From Oceanicola sp. S124 (GTDB lineage Bacteria > Pseudomonadota > Alphaproteobacteria > Rhodobacterales > Rhodobacteraceae), in contig NZ_AFPM01000017.1 in NCBI RefSeq assembly GCF_000220565.1, forward strand, positions 62,001 through 126,000: DNA of 64,000 bases. Reading direction: 5' to 3'. The notes under the pieces are model-generated. The model saw only the letters and a list, made by a program, of their open reading frames with translations. It was not told the DNA's origin and searched no databases. Both the position numbers and the translations under genes were made by a program. The number at the start of each line of letters is the position of its first letter. The stretch's first letter is position 1. Shown here piece by piece: positions 1 through 6,411 of this stretch.

Positions 1-105
1 GTCGCTCTGGAGTGGCCGGTGGAGGAGATCCGCAAGGTGGTCTCCCAGATGCGCGCCGAGGGCGTGATCGAGCAGATTTTCAAGAAGGAGGCGAGCGATG
101 CGTGA
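1..105 (+). CDS. Partial phage protein, C-terminal 34 residues
   Basis: The frame is open from the first base to TGA at 103-105 and ends EQIFKKEASDA. The visible piece (WPVEEIRKVVSQMRAEGVIE) looks like the recognition helix and wing start of a winged-helix domain, as in phage replication or regulatory proteins. It overlaps the next start codon by eight bases, as in a translationally coupled phage operon. The N-terminus is outside the window, so no function is given. Confidence 0.6.
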   Translation, partial: VALEWPVEEIRKVVSQMRAEGVIEQIFKKEASDA

Positions 106-382
106 GCAGATCAAGAGGCGTGCTCTCAAGGAGCAAAGGAACATCTCCGCCGTCACAAAGCTGGTCGGCGGAGAGGAGAGGATGAAAGTCCTGTCCTATT
201 CGTTTGTGCACTCCAAGTCAGAGCACTTCAGGTTGCACGACGACGATGAGGACTGCGGTCTGTACCGGATCAACATCAAGAAAATGGCGGCAGAGACAGG
301 CCTTACGAAGCGTGAGGTCAGGAAGGCTCTGTCGGACTACTGGTCCGATATGTCGGCGCGCCAGAAGGGGAAGCTGCAATGA
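98..382 (+). CDS. Small phage protein, unknown function
   Basis: The 94-residue product is basic at the N-terminus (REQIKRRALKEQR). Near the C-terminus, residues about 60-80 (KMAAETGLTKREVRKALSDY) look like a helix-turn-helix. It overlaps both neighbours by a few bases, directly upstream of the replication initiator, so it is part of the early replication operon. I do not recognise the family. A second reading frame inside it (204-404) is treated as a shadow. Confidence 0.6.
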   Translation: MREQIKRRALKEQRNISAVTKLVGGEERMKVLSYSFVHSKSEHFRLHDDDEDCGLYRINIKKMAAETGLTKREVRKALSDYWSDMSARQKGKLQ

Positions 383-1179
383 GCCTTCACCAGTTCGATC
401 CTGATGTTGCCAAGAAGGTCGGTGTCAACGCCGCGATCCTGTACCAGAACATCGTTTTCTGGACCCGGCACAACATGGCCAACGGCAAGCATTTCCATGA
501 CGGCATGTGGTGGACCTACAACTCGCGCAGGGCCTTCGCGGCGCAGTTCGAATACCTCAGCGAGAAGCAGATCCGGCTCTGCCTGGACAAGCTCGTCGAC
601 GCCGGGCTGGTCGCTCGCGGGAACTTCAACAAGGAGGGATACGACAACACCTCCTGGTGGGCGCCAACCTGTTCAAGTGGTTGGAAAACAACGCTGGCCC
701 AAAAGGGCCAAGGGCTGGCCCAAAAGGGCCAAGGGCTGGCCCAAAAGGGCCAACCAATACCAGATAGTAAACCAGATACTAAACCAGATGATTCCCCCAA
801 ACCCCCACAGGGGGCTGGAGAGGATCTTTTCTCGGACAATGACCAGCCCGCCGAAGCGGTGCCGAAGGTCGCTGACAGGTTCTCCGACTTCTACGAGGCC
901 TACCCGCGGAAGATCGCCCGAGGGAACGCCGAGAAGGCATGGGCCAAGGCCGTGAAGAGCGCGCTGCCGCACGCAATAATCGACGGGGCCAGGCGCTATG
1001 CGGCCCTCTGCCGGCAGAAGGGCACGGAGGCGCAGTACATCGCGCACCCGGCCTCCTGGCTGAACGCCCAGCGATGGGCAGACGAGGAGCTTCGCGGCGT
1101 GCGGCTCCCGGAAGAGATCACTCCGCAGGACCGGGCCGCCAAGTTCCGGCCGCCCAACTGGCAGACGGTGATCCGATGA
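379..1179 (+). CDS. Phage replication initiator / helicase-loader type protein
   Basis: This 266-residue protein has two domains. Residues 1-100 form a winged-helix-like domain (FAAQFEYLSEKQIRLCLDKL). Residues about 165-240 match the C-terminal domain common in phage replication proteins (FYEAYPRKIARGNAEKAWAK, then AHPASWLNAQRW). I know this arrangement from phage primosomal or helicase-loading proteins; here it directly precedes a DnaB helicase gene. The linker is built from three LAQKGQG repeats and a PDSKPDTKPDD stretch, encoded by DNA repeats that look like an origin (see 694-795). It starts at ATG 379, overlapping the previous stop. Loading function is inferred from domain layout and neighbour. 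Confidence 0.85.
   Translation: MSLHQFDPDVAKKVGVNAAILYQNIVFWTRHNMANGKHFHDGMWWTYNSRRAFAAQFEYLSEKQIRLCLDKLVDAGLVARGNFNKEGYDNTSWWAPTCSSGWKTTLAQKGQGLAQKGQGLAQKGQPIPDSKPDTKPDDSPKPPQGAGEDLFSDNDQPAEAVPKVADRFSDFYEAYPRKIARGNAEKAWAKAVKSALPHAIIDGARRYAALCRQKGTEAQYIAHPASWLNAQRWADEELRGVRLPEEITPQDRAAKFRPPNWQTVIR
694..795 (+). repeat. Iterons plus AT-rich 12-mers: candidate phage replication origin
   Basis: Three tandem 21-bp units (694-714, 715-735, 736-756) share CTGGCCCAAAAGGGCCAA; each carries the inverted repeat GGCCC-AAAA-GGGCC. Directly after them come three 12-bp direct repeats (760-771, 772-783, 784-795) of the form CCAGATAGTAAA / CCAGATACTAAA / CCAGATGATTCC, AT-rich in a GC-rich region. Iterons plus an AT-rich unwinding element inside the linker of the initiator gene is the layout of the lambda origin in gene O. 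Origin activity is inferred, not shown. Confidence 0.65.
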
Positions 1180-1334
1180 ACGAACTCCTCCCCAAGATCG
1201 ACACGTATCTGCGCGTCATCGAAGGCCTCTCGGAACAGGTCGGTGGTGAGCTGGGGGAGAAGATCCAGATCGAGACGCGGCTGGTTCGCGCCTTGATCGC
1301 CAAAGCCACAGCGAAAGGGACGAAATCCAGATGA
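1176..1334 (+). CDS. Small phage protein between initiator and helicase
   Basis: This 52-residue product (MNELLPKIDTYLRVIEGLSE... KATAKGTKSR) overlaps the initiator stop (ATGA) and the helicase start (ATGA), so the three genes are coupled. It is predicted to be mostly helical and its C-terminus is basic. I do not recognise the family; the position suggests an accessory replication role, which is inference only. Confidence 0.6.
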   Translation: MNELLPKIDTYLRVIEGLSEQVGGELGEKIQIETRLVRALIAKATAKGTKSR

Positions 1335-2737
1335 ACCTCGACCACAAGGAATTCTACACGCCAGAGGCTGAGCAGCAGCTGCTCGGCGCGCTTCTGACGG
1401 ACAACGGCAAGCTGGCGATGGTGGGGGATTTCCTCCTGCCTGAGCATTTCCATGACCCGGTGCACCGCCGGATCTACGAGGTGATCCGGGGGCGGGTGGC
1501 CAAGGGGCACATCGCCTCACCGGTGACGCTGAAGATGGCGATGGAAGGCGATGAAGGGCTGAAGGAGCTGGGCGGCGCGCGTTACCTGGCGAAGATGGCC
1601 GGTGCCTCGGTCGCGAGCTACGCGCTGCGGGACTATGCGCGGGTGGTCGTGCAGGACGCAGCCCGCAGGACGCTCAGAGACGCCGCGCAAGGGGCCATGT
1701 CGGGTCTGTCTGGGGGTGGTGAGCCTCAAGAGGTAGCCTTGCGCCTCCTGCACGCCCTGCAGAGCCTCCCGGAAGATGCGGGTCAGGAAAGCTCGGTGTC
1801 GCTAGGGAGGGCGGTGATCGAAGCTGTGACCGAGGCCAAGGAGATCTACGAGGGCACGCGCAGCTTCTTCAAGACTGGCATCCGCGCGTTGGACCAGGTG
1901 CTGAAAGGTCTGGCGCCGGGCGACTTCTGCCTGATCGGGGGTGCTACGAGTGCCGGGAAGACCTCTCTGGCGCTGGAGATCGCGAAGAACTCGGCTTTCA
2001 GGGGTGGCGAGGGTGTGGCCTTCGTCTCTCTGGAGATGACGCACCAGCAGCTGGCAACCCGCTTGGCATCCTCCTTTGCCCGCGTGCCCTATGCGGCGCT
2101 GCGCGATGCTGGGTCCATGTCGGAGAAGGATTTTCGTACCTGGTGCGAAGGCGCTCAGGAGACTGCGAAGGGCAATCTGCGGATCATTCCCAAGCATGTC
2201 CGCGACGTGCCGGCCATTCATGCAGCCTGCAAGCGTGTCGATCGGGAGTTCGGGGACCAGGTTCCCCTGTCGCTGGTGGTGATCGACTACGTGCAGCTGT
2301 GTCGAGCGCCCGGGGCGAAGCGGTTCGAGCAGATGACCGAGGTGTCCATCCAGACCAAGCACATGGCCGCTATGCTGGGCGTGCCGGTGATCGGCCTTGT
2401 CCAGCTCTCCCGCGACCTCGGTCACCGCGACGATAAGCGGCCTGGGCTCAGCGACATCAAGGAGACCGGTCAGTTCGAGAACGACGCCGACCAGGTGATC
2501 TTCTGCCACCGGGAACAATACTGGCTGGAGCGCAAAGGGCCTCAGCTGGACAGGAGCGGGCAGGTGACGATGGAGGCTCAGGCTGATTTCGAGGCCGATA
2601 TGGCTGCCTGTCGTAACCGCGTGGAGCTGATCGTGCGGAAGAACCGGCACGGCCAGCTCGCAACCGCCGAGGTGGGCTGCCACATGCCGACCGCTCGCTT
2701 CTGGGACCTGCAAGCTCAAGAGGAGATGCCGCTGTGA
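1331..2737 (+). CDS. dnaB: Replicative DNA helicase, DnaB family
   Basis: The 468-residue protein has the DnaB layout: an N-terminal domain beginning PEAEQQLLGALLTDN (residues 10-24) and a RecA-like motor domain. Walker A is GGATSAGKTSLALEIA (about 202-217); Walker B is SLVVIDYVQL, followed by a QLSRDLGHRDDKRPGLSDIK segment typical of DnaB motif 4. The length is normal for the family. It unwinds phage DNA at the replication fork as a hexameric ring and would be loaded by the upstream initiator. It starts at ATG 1331, overlapping the previous stop. Confidence 0.95.
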   Translation: MNLDHKEFYTPEAEQQLLGALLTDNGKLAMVGDFLLPEHFHDPVHRRIYEVIRGRVAKGHIASPVTLKMAMEGDEGLKELGGARYLAKMAGASVASYALRDYARVVVQDAARRTLRDAAQGAMSGLSGGGEPQEVALRLLHALQSLPEDAGQESSVSLGRAVIEAVTEAKEIYEGTRSFFKTGIRALDQVLKGLAPGDFCLIGGATSAGKTSLALEIAKNSAFRGGEGVAFVSLEMTHQQLATRLASSFARVPYAALRDAGSMSEKDFRTWCEGAQETAKGNLRIIPKHVRDVPAIHAACKRVDREFGDQVPLSLVVIDYVQLCRAPGAKRFEQMTEVSIQTKHMAAMLGVPVIGLVQLSRDLGHRDDKRPGLSDIKETGQFENDADQVIFCHREQYWLERKGPQLDRSGQVTMEAQADFEADMAACRNRVELIVRKNRHGQLATAEVGCHMPTARFWDLQAQEEMPL

Positions 2738-3018
2738 ACCGTATGGCATTTGGAAAATCGAAGCCGAACCGCCGCCGCGTGGCCGAGCTGGCCCTGGATC
2801 ACGATGCCGAAGACATCGCCGAGATCTTCGGGGTTAGCGTGGCCGAGATCTCGCTGCTGATGCCGAAGGACACGAGCGCCCGGTTCGAGCTGGTGAACCT
2901 GACCGCGACGGCCAAGCATCCGGCCGGCAAGCGTTGGCCGGTCAAGTCCCTGCGGATGGGGTATCGCGAGGCGCAGCTGAAGGGCCTGGTCGAGCATGAG
3001 ACGGTGAGGGCGCGGTGA
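2734..3018 (+). CDS. Small phage protein, unknown function
   Basis: The 94-residue protein overlaps the helicase stop by four bases (GTGAAC... start region; a second possible start is ATG 2743). Residues about 20-45 (HDAEDIAEIFGVSVAEISLL) have the look of a helix-turn-helix. The C-terminal half is basic. It sits in the replication operon between helicase and a nuclease-fold protein. I do not recognise the family. Confidence 0.6.
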   Translation: MNRMAFGKSKPNRRRVAELALDHDAEDIAEIFGVSVAEISLLMPKDTSARFELVNLTATAKHPAGKRWPVKSLRMGYREAQLKGLVEHETVRAR

Positions 3019-3851
3019 TGGGAGTTTTTGGCAAGGAGACCGAGCTTTGTGAAGCCTTTATCGAAACTGTGCCGAAGGATTGGCAGGTATATCCGGAGAC
3101 AGCGGGCTGGGACATGCTGCTGGTCCACAAGGTCACCGGTTACCAGATCGGGGTCGAGGCGAAGCTGAGGCTGAACGCCAAGGTGATCCGCCAAGCCGCC
3201 GAGGCCGTCGTGCACAGCCGGTTCGACGCGCAACAAGGCCCAGACTTTCGTGCGGTTCTGGTGCCAGAGGCGTCAGGCGACATGATGGCTGTCTGCAAGC
3301 TGGTTGGGCTCACGATTATCACAATGCGGCGGCGTGATCGCTACGTGAGCTACCACGATAGCCAGTGCAGTAAGACATGGCAGTCTCAACCGGCGCTTCC
3401 GAAGTTCACGAAGGCCGATTTGAAAGACATCAGGGCAGCTGACATCTGGCTCGACAGCGCCTCGTGGCATGACTGCGCGCCGCTGCAGAAGCACAACCTC
3501 CCCGAATATGTGCCGGACGTCGCCGCCGGGGCCTCGGCGCCGCAGACGGTCGGACACTGGAAGATCCAGGCGATGAAGGTCTGCCAGGTCATCGAGAAGC
3601 ACACCTTCATCCATCGTTCCGACTTCAAGGCCCTCGGTATCAGCATGTCGCTGTGGACATCGAGCGGCTGGCTGCAGAGGTCCGATTTTCGGGGCTGGTG
3701 GGTGGCCGGGCACAATTTCCCATCTGGCCGATTCCGCGCCCAGCACCAGAAGGTCTGGTCTGACATCGAGGCCGACCAAGAGAAATGGATGGCCAAGGCC
3801 AAGCTGCGCGTGGATCGACCGGCGGGGCTGCCGTTCGATGATCGGAGCTGA
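3018..3851 (+). CDS. Phage protein with possible PD-(D/E)XK nuclease-like N-terminus
   Basis: The 277-residue protein starts at ATG 3018, sharing one base with the previous stop (TGATG); GTG 3015 would add one residue. Residues about 25-60 read ETAGWDMLLV ... YQIGVEAKLRL, that is an acidic residue, a beta strand, then GxEAK, the pattern of the PD-(D/E)XK fold in which D, E and K bind metal. The C-terminal half (from about 165) has two aromatic-rich segments and no motif I know. It follows the replication genes, so a recombination or DNA-processing role is possible. Nuclease activity is inference. Confidence 0.65.
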   Translation: MGVFGKETELCEAFIETVPKDWQVYPETAGWDMLLVHKVTGYQIGVEAKLRLNAKVIRQAAEAVVHSRFDAQQGPDFRAVLVPEASGDMMAVCKLVGLTIITMRRRDRYVSYHDSQCSKTWQSQPALPKFTKADLKDIRAADIWLDSASWHDCAPLQKHNLPEYVPDVAAGASAPQTVGHWKIQAMKVCQVIEKHTFIHRSDFKALGISMSLWTSSGWLQRSDFRGWWVAGHNFPSGRFRAQHQKVWSDIEADQEKWMAKAKLRVDRPAGLPFDDRS

Positions 3852-3863
3852 GAAAGGAACCAT

Positions 3864-4361
3864 ATGGACCAGAAGTTCCTGCAAAAGGCCCAAGAGGCAG
3901 GCTGGGTGATCGAGGCCGTTCACGAGGACTCGTGCATCGTGCGGTGCCCGGTCGACGGCTGCGGGATGCGTGCCCGGGTCCGCGCCAAGGGCGACGTGCC
4001 GCCGCGGATCAACGACCGGGTGCCGAGCAACTATCCTGTCGGAAGTTTCGATGACGCGCGCCAGATCCTGCGGGATCGCCGCGAGGACCTGGCGCTGAGC
4101 ATCGTTGAGGTGGAAGAGGCCGCCGGGCTGACCAAGGATCACTTGGCCAAGATCGAGCGCGACAGGGACGGACGGGTGCCGAACCTCGACACGTTCATCT
4201 ATTGGGCCAACGCCCTCGGTTTCGACCTGGTGCTGCGCCCAGCCGACCTGCCGAGGAAGACGCAGAGCATGATCTGCGACACGCGCGCTCTTACTGGTCG
4301 CCGGGGGCGTCGGTTTGAGAACGAGCGCCGGCGCCGGGCAGGCGGCCGAGATCCGCGCTGA
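3864..4361 (+). CDS. HTH (XRE-like) phage regulator
   Basis: The 165-residue protein has a good ribosome site (GAAAGGAAC) before ATG 3864. Residues about 27-40 hold a CxxxxC pair (CPVDGCGMRARV) that could bind zinc. Residues 73-125 form an XRE-type helix-turn-helix: VEEAAGLTKDHLAKIERDRD then NLDTFIYWANALGFDL. The C-terminus is arginine-rich. Its last 71 bases overlap the convergent gene 4291-4596. A role as a repressor or Cro-like control protein is possible but not shown. Confidence 0.7.
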   Translation: MDQKFLQKAQEAGWVIEAVHEDSCIVRCPVDGCGMRARVRAKGDVPPRINDRVPSNYPVGSFDDARQILRDRREDLALSIVEVEEAAGLTKDHLAKIERDRDGRVPNLDTFIYWANALGFDLVLRPADLPRKTQSMICDTRALTGRRGRRFENERRRRAGGRDPR

Positions 4362-4596
4362 GGCGCTTCCGCAGCGCCCATTCCTGAAGCAGCAGGATCG
4401 ACCAGGCAGGGATCATGCGCGGCTCTCTATGCCAGCGGCTCCAGTTCTGCCTGGTCATGTCCAAGGCTTCGGTCACGCGCCCGACAAGCCCGGTTCCCCC
4501 GAAGACTTCTTCGGCAAGCTCGTCCAGACGCTTCAGGCGCTCTTCGGGCGTGAGGTCGCGGATTTCCTGCGTCGACTGCATTGCCAAAGTTTCCAT
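4291..4596 (-). CDS. Small HTH-like protein, end of the leftward operon
   Basis: The 101-residue product has an acidic helical start (PEERLKRLDELAEEVFGG) and a probable helix-turn-helix at residues 37-65 (VGRVTEALDMTRQNWSRWHR). It is the last gene of the leftward regulatory operon and runs tail to tail into the gene at 3864-4361, overlapping it by 71 bases. A hairpin of the shared ACCGGAAC type lies upstream (4641-4679). A DNA-binding role is likely but the target is unknown. Confidence 0.6.
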   Translation of the reverse strand: METLAMQSTQEIRDLTPEERLKRLDELAEEVFGGTGLVGRVTEALDMTRQNWSRWHREPRMIPAWSILLLQEWALRKRLSADLGRLPGAGARSQTDAPGDQ

Positions 4597-4640
4597 GGGG
4601 TCTTACCTTCCAGACTGTTCCATCGCTGTGGGACACGCGC

Positions 4641-4679
4641 CCTCTGCCCGTTCCGGCCCCGCAAGGGGTAGGGCAGGGG
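4641..4679 (-). promoter_or_regulatory. Conserved-loop RNA hairpin, copy A (variant with inserted stem)
   Basis: On the minus-strand transcript a 9-bp stem (4641-4649 with 4671-4679, one G-U pair) closes a loop with CCGGAAC. A small CCCC-TTGC-GGGG hairpin is inserted after the A of the usual loop ACCGGAAC. CCCACAGC follows at 4625-4632, ahead of the start codon at 4596. It is the outlier of a five-member family. Confidence 0.6.
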
Positions 4680-4697
4680 CGCACCTTCATCCCTACA

Positions 4698-4946
4698 TCA
4701 CGCCGCCGCGCCTGCAAGCTCCTCCTCGTGGGCGAAATCGCCCTGCTCGACGCGATAGCCGGTCACGCCGGGAAGCGAGGCGCAGGCCTCGGGCAGGATC
4801 GAGCGCAGGGCGTCCATCGTCACGCCGGGCGCCGGGTCGCGCGGTTCCTGGCACAGCAGCACGGACAGGGCAGGGGTCGCGGTGATGGCGGCGACGTAGT
4901 GGACAGGGGACCAGCGGCCCCGGGCGAAGAGATAGAGCTTGATCAT
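4698..4946 (-). CDS. Small phage/mobile-element protein, unknown function
   Basis: The 82-residue protein starts at ATG 4946 with ribosome site AAAGGAAC eight bases upstream; the longer frame to 5051 would read through the conserved hairpin and is not used. It begins MIKLYLFARGRWSPVHYVAA and ends in an acidic tail. No family is recognised with confidence. Small proteins of this type accompany plasmid and phage modules in alphaproteobacteria. Confidence 0.65.
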   Translation of the reverse strand: MIKLYLFARGRWSPVHYVAAITATPALSVLLCQEPRDPAPGVTMDALRSILPEACASLPGVTGYRVEQGDFAHEEELAGAAA

Positions 4947-4972
4947 GGGGAGAGTTCCTTTCTCGCTGTGGT

Positions 4973-4992
4973 CGTGCGGTTCCGGTCGCACG
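4973..4992 (-). promoter_or_regulatory. Conserved-loop RNA hairpin, copy B
   Basis: A perfect 6-bp stem CGTGCG/CGCACG closes the 8-base loop ACCGGAAC (read on the minus strand). One base later comes CCACAGCGA and then the ribosome site of the gene starting at 4946. Stem sequence differs from the other copies while pairing is kept. Confidence 0.75.
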
Positions 4993-5029
4993 GGGGAGCG
5001 GCCCAGCCCGGGGCCGCTCTGCCGGTGCG

Positions 5030-5476
5030 TCAGGCGTTCAGCTTCTCGCAAAGCTGGTCGATCTCGTCGCCGTCCAGGTCGATGACGGTGCCGCCGTCGG
5101 TGGCGATGTCATGGATGGGGGCGCTGCGGTTCTCGGGGTTGCCCATGCCGCACTGCTGGTAGAAGCGAAGCGCGGCCAGGATCGTCGCAAGTTCCTGCGC
5201 CGTGAGCGCGCCGCCCCGCGTCCCTGCCTCGGTGGCCTCCGCCTCATACCGGGCGGTGATGGCATCCTGTTCCGCCTGATGCTCTGCAAAGTTTCCCATG
5301 GGTTCATCCTTCTCGCTGAGTTCGGTCAGGTCGATCCAATGCGACCCGTCGTCGCCGATGACCTCGAAAACGGTGGCGGTGGTGCCCGCTCTGGTCTGGT
5401 GTGCCCGTGCCTGGCGCGCCGCCTCTTCGGGCGTGTCCGCCGTGATGTCGATTTGCCAGCAAACGCTGAAATCCAT
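5030..5476 (-). CDS. Small phage/mobile-element protein, unknown function
   Basis: The 148-residue acidic protein starts at ATG 5476 with AGAGGAAGGGAAG upstream. The longer frame to 5614 crosses the hairpin and lacks a ribosome site. Its first half (MDFSVCWQIDITADTPEEAA ... ATVFEVIGDDGSHWIDLTEL) resembles, from memory, small proteins found on alphaproteobacterial plasmids and prophages. The second half (LTAQELATILAALRFYQQCG) is helical and ends DEIDQLCEKLNA. Function is unknown. Confidence 0.7.
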   Translation of the reverse strand: MDFSVCWQIDITADTPEEAARQARAHQTRAGTTATVFEVIGDDGSHWIDLTELSEKDEPMGNFAEHQAEQDAITARYEAEATEAGTRGGALTAQELATILAALRFYQQCGMGNPENRSAPIHDIATDGGTVIDLDGDEIDQLCEKLNA

Positions 5477-5505
5477 TGTCTTCCCTTCCTCTTGCTGTGG
5501 GTGTC

Positions 5506-5525
5506 CGAGCCGTTCCGGTGGCCCG
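5506..5525 (-). promoter_or_regulatory. Conserved-loop RNA hairpin, copy C
   Basis: On the minus strand CGGGCC pairs with GGCTCG around the loop ACCGGAAC. One pair is G-U only if the minus strand is transcribed, which supports an RNA structure in the direction of the genes. The hairpin abuts the stop codon of the gene ending at 5526; CCCACAGC and a ribosome site follow before ATG 5476. Confidence 0.75.
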
Positions 5526-5717
5526 TCATGCTGGCAGGACGATGATGCGACCCGCGCGCGCGCGCTGCTGCCTAAGCTGATCGGCGTGCTTTTCTGCTTC
5601 ATGCTCTGTGGCATAGCGCGTTGGGTGGTTCTCCTTGTCGAAAGACCACCACGGAAACCCGTGTTCCGCGTAATACGCGAGGCGTTTCGCGCTGTTTTCG
5701 TAAGCGATTACAAACAT
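5526..5717 (-). CDS. Small protein, unknown function
   Basis: The product has 63 residues from ATG 5717, chosen because GGGGA lies six bases upstream; ATG 5729 would add four residues but has no ribosome site. The sequence MFVIAYENSAKRLAYYAEHG ... WSFDKENHPTRYATEHEAEK looks like the short proteins with a periodic aromatic and charged pattern common in alphaproteobacterial phages. No function is known. It lies between hairpin copies C and D. Confidence 0.65.
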   Translation of the reverse strand: MFVIAYENSAKRLAYYAEHGFPWWSFDKENHPTRYATEHEAEKHADQLRQQRARAGRIIVLPA

Positions 5718-5745
5718 TTTAGTCCCCATTGCTGTGGTTCACTCT

Positions 5746-5765
5746 CGCCCGGTTCCGGTCGGGCG
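5746..5765 (-). promoter_or_regulatory. Conserved-loop RNA hairpin, copy D
   Basis: A perfect 6-bp stem (CGCCCG/CGGGCG) holds the loop ACCGGAAC on the minus strand. CCACAGCAA follows eight bases later, then GGGGA and the start codon at 5717. Confidence 0.75.
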
Positions 5766-5818
5766 TCGTAGGCACGGCCCACGGGATGCCGCCCCGCATG
5801 GGGGCGGTCACCGGTGCG

Positions 5819-6334
5819 TCATGCGGCGGCGGGGGTGTGGGGCGCGTTCAGCTCCTCGCAGATGGAGGAAATCACCTCGTCCATCGCGATGGCCTGACCG
5901 GTGGTGGTGCGGGCCCAGATGGTCAGCCCGGCAAAGTCCTTGTCGACCTTCTCGCCCCGGGCCTCGAGCTTGTCGGCCAGCCAGTCCGTCACGATCCAGT
6001 GTTCGAACACCTCGCGGTCGTAGGGTTCGATCTCGGACAGCTCGCAAGCCTCTTCGGCGGTGTCCGCTTCCTCGTCGTGGTCCTCGTGGATCCAGACCAC
6101 CGGGCGCGGCTTGGTGGGATCGGTGTCGGCGCCTGCGGCCCGCTTCCAGCCTTCATCAAGCGCCGCGCTCTCGTAGTCGGGAAGAGGGAAGCTCAGGGCT
6201 TGCGCCTGCTCGGTCAGCTGCTCCAGCTCGCGCACATCGTGGCCGATGCTGCCACCCACGGCGAGGGTGTGAACGAGGGAGGAAGCGAGGTGGCAGACTT
6301 CGCGGCGCACGAGATCTTCGGGGGTGATGGTCAT
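5819..6334 (-). CDS. Alphaproteobacterial mobile-element protein, unknown function
   Basis: The 171-residue acidic protein starts at ATG 6334, preceded by GAAGGAAAC; the frame extends upstream to 6412 but that part contains the hairpin. The C-terminal part (YDREVFEHWIVTDWLADKLE ... DFAGLTIWARTTTGQAI) resembles, from memory, a protein repeated on many alphaproteobacterial plasmids and integrative elements. Residues about 85-125 are very acidic. Function is unknown; it is soluble with no signal peptide. Confidence 0.7.
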   Translation of the reverse strand: MTITPEDLVRREVCHLASSLVHTLAVGGSIGHDVRELEQLTEQAQALSFPLPDYESAALDEGWKRAAGADTDPTKPRPVVWIHEDHDEEADTAEEACELSEIEPYDREVFEHWIVTDWLADKLEARGEKVDKDFAGLTIWARTTTGQAIAMDEVISSICEELNAPHTPAAA

Positions 6335-6362
6335 GGGAAAGTTTCCTTCGCTGTGGAGTTGC

Positions 6363-6382
6363 CCCGGGGTTCCGGTCCCGGG
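6363..6382 (-). promoter_or_regulatory. Conserved-loop RNA hairpin, copy E
   Basis: A 6-bp stem (CCCGGG/CCCGGG) holds the loop ACCGGAAC on the minus strand, between the antirepressor stop (6412) and the gene starting at 6334. CCACAGCGAAGGAAAC follows. Confidence 0.75.
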
Positions 6383-6411
6383 CGCAGTGGTGTTGAGGTG
6401 AGAGGCGGTCA

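Noticed and set aside
694-756. CRISPR-like direct repeats
   Set aside because: Units are only 21 bp, in tandem with no spacers, and in frame inside a gene; an origin-type iteron explains them.
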